This document shows, in pieces, positions 7,458 to 16,141 of a stretch of DNA of 35,040 nt. The stretch's first letter is position 1. Every line of letters starts with the position of its first letter. The stretch comes from CAYYGL01 sp964471235. GTDB taxonomy: Bacteria > Calditrichota > Calditrichia > RBG-13-44-9 > J075. Location: assembly GCA_964471235.1 (NCBI GenBank), contig CAYYGL010000026.1:1-35040 (forward strand), given 5' to 3'. The position numbers were made by a program, and so were the translations under genes. Under the pieces are notes generated by a model. That model did not search any database. It was not told the origin of the DNA and saw only the letters and a program-made list of their open reading frames with translations.

Positions 7458-8921
7458 TCAAGCATGGGGTGTTTCCTGTTTCCAGAGTAATCGATAAACC
7501 CAATTATTCACCAACAGCAGAAAGATGAGCAATACCAGCCATTGAAATACACAGGTGCCCAGATTGGTCGGGCGAAACGGGTGCCACCAGCCGGATTTAT
7601 CCCAGCCGATTGACTGATACAGCCACCAGGCTAATAAGATAGCGGCTTCGATGGGAATTAAAAAGGAAATTGTCCAATTAAACCACTTTCCGATGCGCAA
7701 ATTGTTGTAATCGGCGGCTAAAAACCGTTCCCGGAAGCGTTCTGCGCCTTGATTAATAACGGCAAAGGCAAAGAAAAATCCGCTGATGATCAATCCCAGT
7801 CCCCAAACCCAATCCTGATTATTGAAAATATCCATAGAGAAAGCAGAGGGAGCGCCCAGAACCGCTGTTAAACCGGCAACAATCGGTAACGCACGCCGGC
7901 GAGAAAAGCCGAAGTCCATCAATACCCGGGTGGAGAGTTCAAACATGGAAATTAAGGAACTAAGAGCGGCAAAAAACAATGCCAGGAAAAACATGGAGAC
8001 CAGGTAGCGTGCTCCGGGAAGCGCGCCGAACAGTTGCGGCACCACCACAAAGCTTAATCCCTGGTTGCCGGCTTGCAACGCTTTTTCCGCTTCCGGGATG
8101 GAAGCTGTCAAAGAAAAGATTGCCGGAATGACTGCTAATCCTGCCAGCAGAGAAGCGGAGTTGTTCCCAAATCCGGTGATAAAAGCGTTTAACGTTACAT
8201 CTTCCTTTTCTTTCATATATACCGAGTAGGTTAGCACCAGTCCCCACCCGGCACCGGTTGACCAGGCGGATTGGGATAACCCCTCCAGCCACATCTTCGG
8301 GTCGCTTAAGCTGTGCCCGTGAAATCCGAAAAAATAATTTAACCCTTCGGCAGCATTGGGCAGGGTTAAGGAACGCACCGCCCCGATTATTAATAACACA
8401 AACAAAGTCGGCAGTAAAAAACGGTTGGCTCTCTCGATTCCTTTGACAATCCCCTGGTAGATGATCAGGGCTGCCAGACTCAAGGATATCAGATGATAAG
8501 CCAGCGGCTCATATCCGGATGAGGTGAATGCTTCCCAGAACTGTTGGTGATTGACGTGTAAAAGTTCTCCGGAAATCCCTGCCACAAAATATTTCAGCGC
8601 CCAGCCGGTCACCACGGAATAGTAAAACATGATCGCCATAGTACAAAGCGCCACAAAGCCTCCCATCCAGGTGTATTTTTTCCCCAGGTAAGCTGAGAAA
8701 GCGCCGATGGGTCCCTTACGAGTGTGCTTGCCCAGGGAAAATTCCACCATCAGCAGCGGTACCGACCAGAGAAGCAGAAAAATTAACCAGGGAATCAAAA
8801 ATGCCCCGCCGTATTGACCGGCAAGCCGCGGGAACCGCCAGATATTCCCGGCACCAATCGCCATACCCATGGTCGCCAGCAATAGTGCCCATCGGGAAGA
8901 AAACTGCTCGTGCTTTTCCAT
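7458..8921 (-). CDS. Sodium-dependent transporter of the NSS (SNF) family
   Basis: The 487-aa inner-membrane protein has about 12 membrane segments and the family hallmark in TM1, ATMGMAIGAGNIWRFPRLAG (about residues 16-35). Its unwound centre binds Na+ and the substrate amine. TM2-3 carry the YGGAFLIPW and FSLGKHTRKGPIGAF stretches typical of bacterial members. The family imports amino acids or related amines with Na+. Followed at 1 nt by a MetS-like small protein, it most resembles the MetP-type branch (methionine, alanine), but substrate is not readable from sequence. The divergent neighbour is the GWxTD gene, 509 nt away. Confidence 0.92.
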   Translation of the reverse strand: MEKHEQFSSRWALLLATMGMAIGAGNIWRFPRLAGQYGGAFLIPWLIFLLLWSVPLLMVEFSLGKHTRKGPIGAFSAYLGKKYTWMGGFVALCTMAIMFYYSVVTGWALKYFVAGISGELLHVNHQQFWEAFTSSGYEPLAYHLISLSLAALIIYQGIVKGIERANRFLLPTLFVLLIIGAVRSLTLPNAAEGLNYFFGFHGHSLSDPKMWLEGLSQSAWSTGAGWGLVLTYSVYMKEKEDVTLNAFITGFGNNSASLLAGLAVIPAIFSLTASIPEAEKALQAGNQGLSFVVVPQLFGALPGARYLVSMFFLALFFAALSSLISMFELSTRVLMDFGFSRRRALPIVAGLTAVLGAPSAFSMDIFNNQDWVWGLGLIISGFFFAFAVINQGAERFRERFLAADYNNLRIGKWFNWTISFLIPIEAAILLAWWLYQSIGWDKSGWWHPFRPTNLGTCVFQWLVLLIFLLLVNNWVYRLLWKQETPHA

Positions 8922-9430
8922 GTCGCTAAGTGTCCCTGTTTCGGTTTGGTGAACTTATTGCCTGCAACTTCCGACTTTTCTTGTTATATCAAACGGATGA
9001 TTCCCACACCAAGAGTGAGGGTCGGGAATGTTAAGACAGCCTGGAACGGTCATCGGGAAAACCAAAAAATTTAACCCATAAACCAGATAAGTTACAAATA
9101 ATACATAATTTCACCTAAACCGAAAAGCGTAAAATAAAATTTCCCATCACAGAACATGAGGGGGAAGGTTCACGAATACAGGGGGAAAATATTCCTGTGA
9201 GGATGCCGTTGGCATTGGGATAGCGGAATAGGTATCCCCCAACCCGGGTCAGGGACTAATATGAAATAGTGTGGGAAAACTTACTGAACCATCCATTGAC
9301 AGGATCGTTATTTGCGACATTCGTTTCTTTGTCATAAATTCCTGGTGCTTCCCCGAGTGGTCATTTGAATGCCTTGCTTTACCGGTTGACTTGTGAGTAT
9401 ATTTTCCGCTGTTATTGAAAAGGAGCTTCT
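8922..9430. other. 509-nt divergent intergenic region
   Basis: This gap separates the NSS gene (minus) from the GWxTD gene (plus) and must hold promoters for both, but I could not assign either with confidence. A short inverted repeat, GGGATA (9217-9222) with TATCCC (9233-9238), is visible. It follows a small GATGCC/GGCATT alternation reminiscent of other gaps in the window. No credible coding sequence is seen. Confidence 0.4.
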
Positions 9431-10714
9431 ATGCGAAAAGTCATATTAAGTGTGCTGTTGTGTTCGATTATGGTGTTTGCCCAATCACCCTATCAAGAGA
9501 CTTATGAAAAAATGTTTTTTAGGGGGAAATTTCCTCAAAAAGTTCCGGTACTATTTCGTACCTACCCGGTGGCTATGTCAACCGGGCAGTTTCGGGTATA
9601 TCTTCCGGTGGAAATCAGTTATTCTTTTTTGCAGTTTGTTCTGGAGAATGATCACTATAACGCCGGGTCCGAGATTGAAGTTCTCTTTACCAATCATGAA
9701 ACAGGGCAAAGTACCAGCCGCATCTGGCAGACGTTTGCTACCGTATCCGATTTTGATGAAACGAATGACAAACAAAAAATTCATTTTACGATAGATTCCC
9801 TGGACCTTCCCCCGGCATTGTACGACATCACGTTGAAATATCATGACTTGAATGGGCAGCAGCGGATTGCATTCCGGCAAAAATTAACGTTAAAGCCAAT
9901 AACAGACATCTTCTTTTCTCCCCCTTTGCTGTTCTATCCCGACCAGCCCAAACAGGTGCCGTTCCCCTATGGCGATTTCCAACCGGCATCTTTACAAATT
10001 CATTGGGATTTCAATCGGGACATCGGGGTGTTCATCCAATTCTGGCGGGCAGACAGCTCCCGAAAAGTATCGTCCTACGTGGAAATGATGAATTCCATCA
10101 CCGGGAAGGTATTATTCCGTAAAGATACGGTCTTCACACAGCCGACTCATCGGGAAAGCTTTTCGGTAATCATCCCTGCCCGTTTATTGAAGGAGGGGAA
10201 ACACCGTTTAAAAGTGATGCACCACTTCGGCGACGATTCTACCCGGAAAATCATTCCCATTGATATCATCTGGTTTGATAAGCCTGTCAGCTTGTGGGAT
10301 CTTCAATTAAGTATCGAACCGCTTCGATATATTGTGGATGAAGCAACCTACAAAGATATTAACAGTGGAAATGATGAGGAAAGACGGCAGAAACTGGAGG
10401 CATTCTGGGCAACGCAGGACCCCACCCCGGATACTCCGTTCAATGAGCTGAAGAAAGAATTTTACAGCCGGGTGGATTCCACCCTGGCACGTTTCAGCAC
10501 CCGGCGAAAACTTGGCTGGGAAACCGATCCCGGTCGGATTTTTATCCTCAACGGACCACCGGATAAAATAGATGACCATAGTTTGGATCCGATTCCAACT
10601 CCTTACATGAAATGGATTTACCACCAGGATAATCGGGAGGTTGTGTATGTCTTCCGCGCGCTGAATGGTCGTAAAGAATATGAGTTAATTGATGAACAAG
10701 AGTCCAATTTATAA
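9431..10714 (+). CDS. Exported GWxTD-domain protein
   Basis: The 427-aa product begins with a signal peptide (about residues 1-17, MRKVILSVLLCSIMVFA-Q). A long beta-rich region of unknown function follows, and then the C-terminal GWxTD domain (about 330-427). The signature GWETDPGRIFILNGPPDKI lies at 362-380, followed by a Y/W-rich stretch (MKWIYH). GWxTD proteins are characteristic of Bacteroidetes, Calditrichota and related FCB lineages, and their biochemical function is not established. ATG 9431 has AAAAGGAG about 6 nt upstream. The next gene starts directly at its stop (TAA then ATG with no gap), so the two are coupled. Confidence 0.85.
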   Translation: MRKVILSVLLCSIMVFAQSPYQETYEKMFFRGKFPQKVPVLFRTYPVAMSTGQFRVYLPVEISYSFLQFVLENDHYNAGSEIEVLFTNHETGQSTSRIWQTFATVSDFDETNDKQKIHFTIDSLDLPPALYDITLKYHDLNGQQRIAFRQKLTLKPITDIFFSPPLLFYPDQPKQVPFPYGDFQPASLQIHWDFNRDIGVFIQFWRADSSRKVSSYVEMMNSITGKVLFRKDTVFTQPTHRESFSVIIPARLLKEGKHRLKVMHHFGDDSTRKIIPIDIIWFDKPVSLWDLQLSIEPLRYIVDEATYKDINSGNDEERRQKLEAFWATQDPTPDTPFNELKKEFYSRVDSTLARFSTRRKLGWETDPGRIFILNGPPDKIDDHSLDPIPTPYMKWIYHQDNREVVYVFRALNGRKEYELIDEQESNL

Positions 10715-11737
10715 ATGATATCGGAAACGGTTAAAATTGGGGTGGTGGGGGTCGGGCATCTGGGCAGACTGCATGCTTTGCAGTTAAAGCAGGTGCCGCA
10801 GGCAGAACTGGTGGGGATATACGATATCAACCCTGCTCGCGCCCGGGAGGTGGGGGAGGAGGCAGGAGGAACCGTTTTTCCCGATTTTCAGGAATTGTTA
10901 ACCCGGGTGGAAGCCCTGAGCATTGTGACACCGACCACGACCCATTATCAATATGCCCGGGAGGCATTGTTAGCAGATAAACATGTCTTTATTGAAAAGC
11001 CAATGACCGAATCCCTTGCAGAAGCTGACGAGTTATTGGAGATTGCTTCGCAGCGAAAACGGCTTATTCAGATTGGGCATATCGAGCGTTTTAACCCGGC
11101 GATTCTGGCAGTGGAATCCCTCCCTATCAATCCCTTGTTCATTGAAGCCCATCGGATGGCAAATTTTAATCCCCGGGGCACCGAAGTGGCGGTGGTGCTC
11201 GATTTGATGATTCACGACATCGATCTCATTTTAAGCTTTGTGAACAGCCCCATCAAAAGTGTGGATGCCAGCGGGGTATCAATCATTTCCGGCTCCGAAG
11301 ATATCGCCAATTGCCGAATGCAGTTTGAAAACGGCTGTGTGGCAAATGTGACCGCCAGCCGCATCTCTACCCGCAAAATGCGCAAAATGCGGTTCTTTCA
11401 GCCCAATGCTTATATCTCGGTCGATTTTTTGGAAGGTTTTGCCGAAGTCTATTATCTGAACGGGGATGATATCCGTTTGGCAGAGCCGGGATTGACTTTC
11501 TCCCTCGGGAAATTTGAAAAAGGAGAGAAACGGAAAGAAATTCGTTATGCCAGATTGGAAAAGAAGGATGTCAATCCGCTGCGACTTGAATTGGAACACT
11601 TTTGCCACGCCATTTTAACGGATACTCTGCCCCCGGTGACCGGTGAAGACGGGAGGCGGGCGTTATATGTGGCGGAGTTGATCTTAGAGAGTATAGAGGA
11701 ACATCTTCGAATTGTGCAGCAACATTGGAAGTTGTAA
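10715..11737 (+). CDS. Gfo/Idh/MocA-family NAD(P)-dependent dehydrogenase, GnnA-like
   Basis: The 340-aa enzyme has an N-terminal Rossmann fold with the dinucleotide motif GVVGVGHLGRLHA (about residues 8-20) and an acidic residue after beta-2 (YDIN). The family EKP motif (FIEKPMTE, about 93-100) is present, with a GHIERFNPA segment and a C-terminal alpha/beta substrate domain. The GHIERFNP stretch is typical of the subgroup containing GnnA, the UDP-GlcNAc 3-dehydrogenase of 2,3-diamino-glucose lipid A synthesis. A GnnB aminotransferase is not in the window, so that role is inference. It directly abuts the GWxTD gene and lies upstream of gmhB, consistent with envelope sugar metabolism. Confidence 0.85.
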   Translation: MISETVKIGVVGVGHLGRLHALQLKQVPQAELVGIYDINPARAREVGEEAGGTVFPDFQELLTRVEALSIVTPTTTHYQYAREALLADKHVFIEKPMTESLAEADELLEIASQRKRLIQIGHIERFNPAILAVESLPINPLFIEAHRMANFNPRGTEVAVVLDLMIHDIDLILSFVNSPIKSVDASGVSIISGSEDIANCRMQFENGCVANVTASRISTRKMRKMRFFQPNAYISVDFLEGFAEVYYLNGDDIRLAEPGLTFSLGKFEKGEKRKEIRYARLEKKDVNPLRLELEHFCHAILTDTLPPVTGEDGRRALYVAELILESIEEHLRIVQQHWKL

Positions 11738-11862
11738 AAAATTGCCCAAAATTCCCCGGGGAATTCTCGCAGAACACGCATAGCGGCATCAATTCATCCG
11801 TTTATTTTTTGAGAATGTGTCACCGAAACCCTATCACCCGATTGAGACAGGCAATTACCATT

Positions 11863-12498
11863 ATGGCAAATCATACCATTCCCGATATCAATACGCCAGT
11901 TGCTACCTCCAATCCCATGTCACTTCAAGCAATCAAACTGGGACGTGTGTTGTTTAGATTTCGGGGCATCACTCCTTTGCCGTTTGTATTGCTGTATGCC
12001 CTGTATTCATCTCCTACCGGTTATACGTTTTTGTCTGGAGCCGGGCTGATGATGCTGGGGGAGGCCGCCCGGTTGTGGGCAATGTCTTATTTAGGGCGCC
12101 CGGCACGCCAAGCGGAAATACTGGCAAGCCGACTGGTTACCGAGGGTCCGTTCCGTTTTGTTCGCAATCCCGTCTACCTGGCAAATATCTTCATCTATCT
12201 CGGGGCGACTATTGCCGCCAACCTCTGGACGCCCTATTTATTGCTGGTGGTAACGGTATACTTCGGCATTCAATATAAGTTAATCGTGCTTTCCGAAGAA
12301 ACTGAACTGCTCAGATTATTTGGTGAGCAATTCATCCGCTACCGGACGTCTGTGCCCCGCTTTATTCCCCGAATGAAACCCTTATCTTTAAACAACCCGC
12401 TTTCCCCGGATTGGAAAACCGGTATGAGAACCGAAAGAAGTACTTTTATGAGTCTGAGCGCTATTTTGCTAATGTTTATTGTGAGGATGATGATTTGA
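11863..12498 (+). CDS. ICMT/PEMT-like membrane methyltransferase
   Basis: The 211-aa integral membrane protein has the isoprenylcysteine carboxyl methyltransferase-like signature: LVTEGPFRFVRNPVYLANI (the G-P-[FY]-x-x-x-R-N-P-x-Y core that binds SAM) and a later EETELLRLFGEQFIRYR segment, with Y/R residues typical of the family. Hydrophobic helices surround the core. The substrate, a lipid or small thiol/amine, cannot be told. I chose ATG 11863. The open frame extends upstream to a TTG inside the previous gene, but that part lacks a ribosome-binding site and family similarity. ATG 11815 and 11914 remain possible. Its stop overlaps the gmhB start (TGATG). Confidence 0.75.
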   Translation: MANHTIPDINTPVATSNPMSLQAIKLGRVLFRFRGITPLPFVLLYALYSSPTGYTFLSGAGLMMLGEAARLWAMSYLGRPARQAEILASRLVTEGPFRFVRNPVYLANIFIYLGATIAANLWTPYLLLVVTVYFGIQYKLIVLSEETELLRLFGEQFIRYRTSVPRFIPRMKPLSLNNPLSPDWKTGMRTERSTFMSLSAILLMFIVRMMI

Positions 12499-13145
12499 TG
12501 CCGCAGAACAGGCAGGATACAACACCCGGTCGGCAGCCGACCCCGGCGGTTTTTCTGGATAGAGACGGCACCCTGATTGTGGATGTGGATTTCCTGAACA
12601 GTGTTGAGCGGCTGGAACCCATCCCCGGGGCAGCCGAAGCCGTGCGGATACTGAATCGGTTGGGTTTGAAGGTGATCGTGGTAAGTAACCAGAGCGGTAT
12701 TGCCCGCGGCTATTTTGATGAAGAGCGGGTCGAGGAGATTCATCGGGCGATGCGCAGCCGGTTTGCCGCCGAAGGTGCCCAAATTGACGCCATCTATTAC
12801 TGCCCCCATCACCCGGATTTCGGCGACCCTCATTACCGCCGGAATTGTAACTGCCGCAAACCGGAACCGGGCTTGTTCTTGCAAGCGGCTGCCGAACATA
12901 ATATTGATCTGGAAAAATCTTATATGATTGGGGATAAGTATAGTGATGTTGAAGCAGGGAAGCGCCTCAATATGGTGAGTATCCTGGTGCTGACCGGCAA
13001 CGGAAAACGCCATTATGAGCTTTACAAAGATAAGCCGAATATCCCGCAACCCGATTTTGTGGCAGCAGACCTCCTGGAAGCGGTGCCGTATATTCTCCGG
13101 AATGAAAAAGTAGAGGGGGAAAGGGGTGGGTGGAGAGATACGTGA
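12498..13145 (+). CDS. gmhB: D-glycero-D-manno-heptose-1,7-bisphosphate 7-phosphatase
   Basis: The 215-aa HAD-family histidinol-phosphatase-type enzyme removes the 7-phosphate of heptose bisphosphate in ADP-heptose synthesis for LPS core. Motif I is FLDRDGTLI (about residues 17-25), motif II VVSNQSGI (about 60-67), and motif IV GDKYSDVEAG near 150. The zinc-binding loop diagnostic of GmhB is present: CPHHPDF ... CNCRKP, with C-x-H spacing and the CNC pair. The ATG at 12498 overlaps the methyltransferase stop as TGATG. The longer open frame from 12411 runs inside that gene and is not used. Other heptose genes are not in the window. Confidence 0.9.
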   Translation: MPQNRQDTTPGRQPTPAVFLDRDGTLIVDVDFLNSVERLEPIPGAAEAVRILNRLGLKVIVVSNQSGIARGYFDEERVEEIHRAMRSRFAAEGAQIDAIYYCPHHPDFGDPHYRRNCNCRKPEPGLFLQAAAEHNIDLEKSYMIGDKYSDVEAGKRLNMVSILVLTGNGKRHYELYKDKPNIPQPDFVAADLLEAVPYILRNEKVEGERGGWRDT

Positions 13146-13193
13146 GCCGGTAATCCGTCAGTCAGCCGCCACCCGGTCACGGTGTGATGGTCA

Positions 13194-13224
13194 GCCGGTC
13201 ATTATTCCGTAAGCAGTGACCGGC
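13194..13224. repeat. 8-bp inverted repeat downstream of gmhB
   Basis: GCCGGTCA (13194-13201) and TGACCGGC (13217-13224) are perfect inverted copies around a 15-nt loop. Further GGTCA/TGACC words occur between 13160 and 13225. There is no T-run after it, so a classical intrinsic terminator is not supported. Confidence 0.35.
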
Positions 13225-13383
13225 AACCTGTCGGTCGAATCATGGTAAGCCGAGGGGAAACCCCCATCGCAAAGAAGGGCAAGTATCCCGGATGGATGCA
13301 TCAGATCGGGGCTGTAGAACCGGATGCAATCCCGGAAATTTTCGCTCACCGGGTTTTGGGTACAAGAGCAGGAATAGAGGGTA

Positions 13384-14679
13384 ATGAGGGACGAGCAACA
13401 AACGAAATGGGTCACTGGAAGTCCGCTTTCCGGGAAGGTGGTGAAAGGGAAGTTCTTTAGCCCGATTTTGGGGGTTGAAAAACATTATAATGTGTATCTT
13501 CCGCCGGGGTATGAACAAAGCCGTCGTCGCTATCCGGTGCTTTACCTGTTTCGCGGGCATGAAGACGAGTGGTTTAATCCCTACCAGGACCATAGCCGGG
13601 GCGGGGAAGCGGTGCAGCACCTGGGGGATGATTTAATCCGACGCCGGAGAATCGGGAAAATGCTGATTGTAGGGGTGAGTTCAACCTCTGATGACGGTGA
13701 GGTTCAGGGTCTGGGCGTAAATTTTCTGAATCCCCGGGCAGTGCAAAAGCACCCCGGGGTGGGAAGCGGCAGATTTGAAGACTACCTGGTTTACGATCTC
13801 ATCCCCCATATTGATGCGACGTATCGTACCATCGCCGATCGGGAGCATCGCGGGGCGGATGGTTTTTCCCTGGGCGGCTTTACCGCGGTGATGCTGGCGG
13901 TTAAACACCCGGAGTTGTTCGGTTCCGTGGGCTGCTACGATGGCAGCCACATGTTCCATAACCTGAATGACCCACGCTTGAATTTTACCACTTTCGATGA
14001 TCCCCTCTGGGTGCGCAATGATGACATGTTTGCCCCGGCTTTTCGCAGACCGCGCCACAAAAAATATGACATTGACTATCTGCTATCATACAACACTCTG
14101 AATCTGTTGGAACAACTCCCGCCCCAGGAAAAGGCGAAAGTACAATCGATCCATTTTTATATCACCTCGGCAGCCTTTGACGGCTTCCAGGGGAACCGCG
14201 ACCGGGCAATCCACCTGATGACCGTCTTTGCCCTTCACGGCATTGAGAATCGGGCAACGTCCTTGATCCTCTGTAATGATGCTCATCATAACTGGAAATT
14301 TGCCGATTTGCATTTACGTCTGAGCCTGCCCTTGCATTCGCAAAAATTTCGTATCACTCCACCGGACAGGGTGTTTGGAACAGGCCCGGTTTCCCGGGGA
14401 CATCTTAAAATTCTTGCAGTGCACAATTCTCAGCCGTTAAAGCGGGATATTGAGGTTTCTTACCGGGTGGAGAAACAGATGCCGGTAAAAATTGAAATAC
14501 TGAACACCCGGGGGGAGCAGATAGCTGTGGTAAAGAACGAAGTACATCCACCGGGGGAGTACCGGGTGAGTTGGTCGGGCAATGCCCGGGACGGTCGCCA
14601 GATTGCTTCCGATATCTATTTTATCCAATTCTGCACCCCTCTCGGAGCGGTTTGGGAGAAATTGGTTTTTCTACGATGA
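13384..14679 (+). CDS. Alpha/beta-hydrolase esterase with C-terminal FlgD-like Ig domain
   Basis: The 431-aa product has a putative-esterase domain (PF00756 type; about residues 18-310). The substrate-site entry is YNVYLPPGYE, and the nucleophile elbow is G160-F-S162-L-G-G. The catalytic His candidate is H301 or H302 (DAHHNWKF), with an acidic residue between them. The C-terminal part (about 340-431) is an Ig-like module ending in GRQIASDIYFIQF..EKLVFLR, similar to FlgD-Ig/T9SS-type tails of FCB secreted proteins. No signal peptide is visible, and an in-frame TAG at 13375-13377 bounds the start. The ribosome-binding site (AGAGGG) is close to the ATG. Substrates of this family include sugar esters, S-formylglutathione and siderophores; none is indicated. 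Confidence 0.8.
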   Translation: MRDEQQTKWVTGSPLSGKVVKGKFFSPILGVEKHYNVYLPPGYEQSRRRYPVLYLFRGHEDEWFNPYQDHSRGGEAVQHLGDDLIRRRRIGKMLIVGVSSTSDDGEVQGLGVNFLNPRAVQKHPGVGSGRFEDYLVYDLIPHIDATYRTIADREHRGADGFSLGGFTAVMLAVKHPELFGSVGCYDGSHMFHNLNDPRLNFTTFDDPLWVRNDDMFAPAFRRPRHKKYDIDYLLSYNTLNLLEQLPPQEKAKVQSIHFYITSAAFDGFQGNRDRAIHLMTVFALHGIENRATSLILCNDAHHNWKFADLHLRLSLPLHSQKFRITPPDRVFGTGPVSRGHLKILAVHNSQPLKRDIEVSYRVEKQMPVKIEILNTRGEQIAVVKNEVHPPGEYRVSWSGNARDGRQIASDIYFIQFCTPLGAVWEKLVFLR

Positions 14680-14722
14680 AAACCCGTGGCATTCAATAAA
14701 GACTTCCGGGGAAGATTATAAA

Positions 14723-16030
14723 TCAGGGGTCTTCTTCCATGGTAATTAACCGGGCGCCCCGTTTTTTGGTAACATAATTATACGCCCACTGGAACAACAC
14801 CAGCAATTTGTTGTCGAATTCAATCAGATAGGCGATATGCACAAACACCCAGATCAGCCAGGCAAACCATCCCCATAACTTCCCTCGTTTAAATTGGGCT
14901 ATCGCAGCATTCCTTCCGATAACTGCCAGGCTTCCTTTATCGAAATAGCGGAACGGATGAATCGGTTTTCCGCTCAGACGTGATGTGATCACCCGGGCAG
15001 CATAGCGTCCTTGCTGCATGGCAACCGGGGCAATGCCCGGCAATGGCTGCCCGGTTTGATGAGAGAAATTCGCTATGTCGCCAATTACAAAAATGTTGTC
15101 ATATCCGGGAATGGTTAAAAATTCCGTCACCTTAATCCTGCCAATTCGGTCCGTTTCCGCCCCGGTCTTTTCTGCGATTTTTTCTGCCAGGGGATTCACC
15201 TGCACCCCGGCAGCCCATAAAACGGTCTCTGCTTCTATCACGTCCCGACGACCTCCCCGGCTCACATAAACCCTTCCCGGTTGTATGTCCGTCACCAGGG
15301 CATTGGTACGAACGGAAACCCCTAACTTTTTCAGGGATTCGACAGCCTTCCCGGAGAGTTTGGGGGAGAACGCCGGCAATATCCGGTCGCTGCCTTCCAG
15401 CAGGATAATTTTCGCCCGGGTGGGATCAATATTGCGAAAATCATTTTTTAAAGTGCTGTGCGCCAATTCTGCCAAAGCACCGGCTAATTCCACCCCGGTG
15501 GGACCACCTCCGATGATGATGAAGGTAAGAAGCGCCTCACATCGCCGGGGATCATCGCATTTTTCCGCTTTCTCAAAGGCATCGAAAATCCGACGGCGTA
15601 TTTCCAGGGCATCCTCCACCTCCTTTAAGCCCGGGGCAATGCGTTCCCATTCCGGATGCCCGAAATAATGATGCCGAACCCCGGCGGCAATAATGAGCGT
15701 GTCATAAGGAATGGCATCTTCTTCCGTGATAACCTGTTGTGTTCCAGGATCAATATCGATCACTTTTCCTTTAATGACTCTGATATGTTTATAGCGGCGC
15801 AGCACCGCCCGAAGCGGGGAGGCAATATCCCCCGGGGAAAGCCCCCCGGTGGCAATCTGGTATAACAGCGGTTGAAAGAGATGGAAATTCCGCCGGTCGA
15901 TCAGGGTGACCTCCACCGGCTTGTTGCCCAGCATACGGGCAGCATATAATCCACCGAATCCACCGCCAACAATCACCACCCGGTGGGAAGGATGAGGCGT
16001 TTGAGTGGATTTATATTTTGATTTCATCAT
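14723..16030 (-). CDS. ndh: Type II NADH dehydrogenase
   Basis: The two-dinucleotide-fold flavoprotein passes electrons from NADH to quinone at the inner face of the membrane without pumping protons. The FAD motif VVIVGGGFGGLYAARML lies near the N-terminus. The NADH-binding motif IIIGGGPTGVELAGALAE follows, then the second FAD signature near VIGDIAN. The C-terminal hydrophobic segment LWGWFAWLIWVFVHIAYLIE could anchor it to the membrane. I chose ATG 16030 (435 aa); the open frame reaches back to 16099, but the extra 23 residues have no ribosome-binding site and are not family-like. It converges with the esterase and is divergent from the HD gene. Confidence 0.88.
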   Translation of the reverse strand: MMKSKYKSTQTPHPSHRVVIVGGGFGGLYAARMLGNKPVEVTLIDRRNFHLFQPLLYQIATGGLSPGDIASPLRAVLRRYKHIRVIKGKVIDIDPGTQQVITEEDAIPYDTLIIAAGVRHHYFGHPEWERIAPGLKEVEDALEIRRRIFDAFEKAEKCDDPRRCEALLTFIIIGGGPTGVELAGALAELAHSTLKNDFRNIDPTRAKIILLEGSDRILPAFSPKLSGKAVESLKKLGVSVRTNALVTDIQPGRVYVSRGGRRDVIEAETVLWAAGVQVNPLAEKIAEKTGAETDRIGRIKVTEFLTIPGYDNIFVIGDIANFSHQTGQPLPGIAPVAMQQGRYAARVITSRLSGKPIHPFRYFDKGSLAVIGRNAAIAQFKRGKLWGWFAWLIWVFVHIAYLIEFDNKLLVLFQWAYNYVTKKRGARLITMEEDP

Positions 16031-16141
16031 TTTCCGCAATAAGTTTTGTTCGATTTTGCCGGACATCCGGCAAATGTTTGACTTTTTACCTGAAAACATT
16101 TGAAATTAACACAAACCGGAACTCAAAACAATGGAGCGCCA

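Noticed and set aside
9295..9325. TTGACA at the end of the NSS-GWxTD gap as a -35 box
   Set aside because: The base run 17 nt later (ATTCGT) is not a credible -10 element.
9386..9415. TTGACT...TGTTAT as promoter of the GWxTD gene
   Set aside because: A start site from this -10 would fall inside the AAAAGGAG ribosome-binding site, so the spacing to the gene is wrong.
11725..11862. N-terminal extension of the methyltransferase from TTG inside the dehydrogenase gene
   Set aside because: It has no ribosome-binding site and no family-like sequence; a later ATG fits better.
12411..12497. 29-residue N-terminal extension of GmhB
   Set aside because: It would lie inside the methyltransferase gene. 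The TGATG overlap at 12498 gives a natural start just before the HAD motif.
13242..13460. 72-aa plus-strand frame before the esterase
   Set aside because: It overlaps the esterase start in another frame, has no ribosome-binding site and resembles no family.
14395..14679. Type IX secretion substrate call for the esterase tail
   Set aside because: No signal peptide is present and the tail lacks a clear conserved CTD end, so secretion by T9SS is not supported from this sequence alone.
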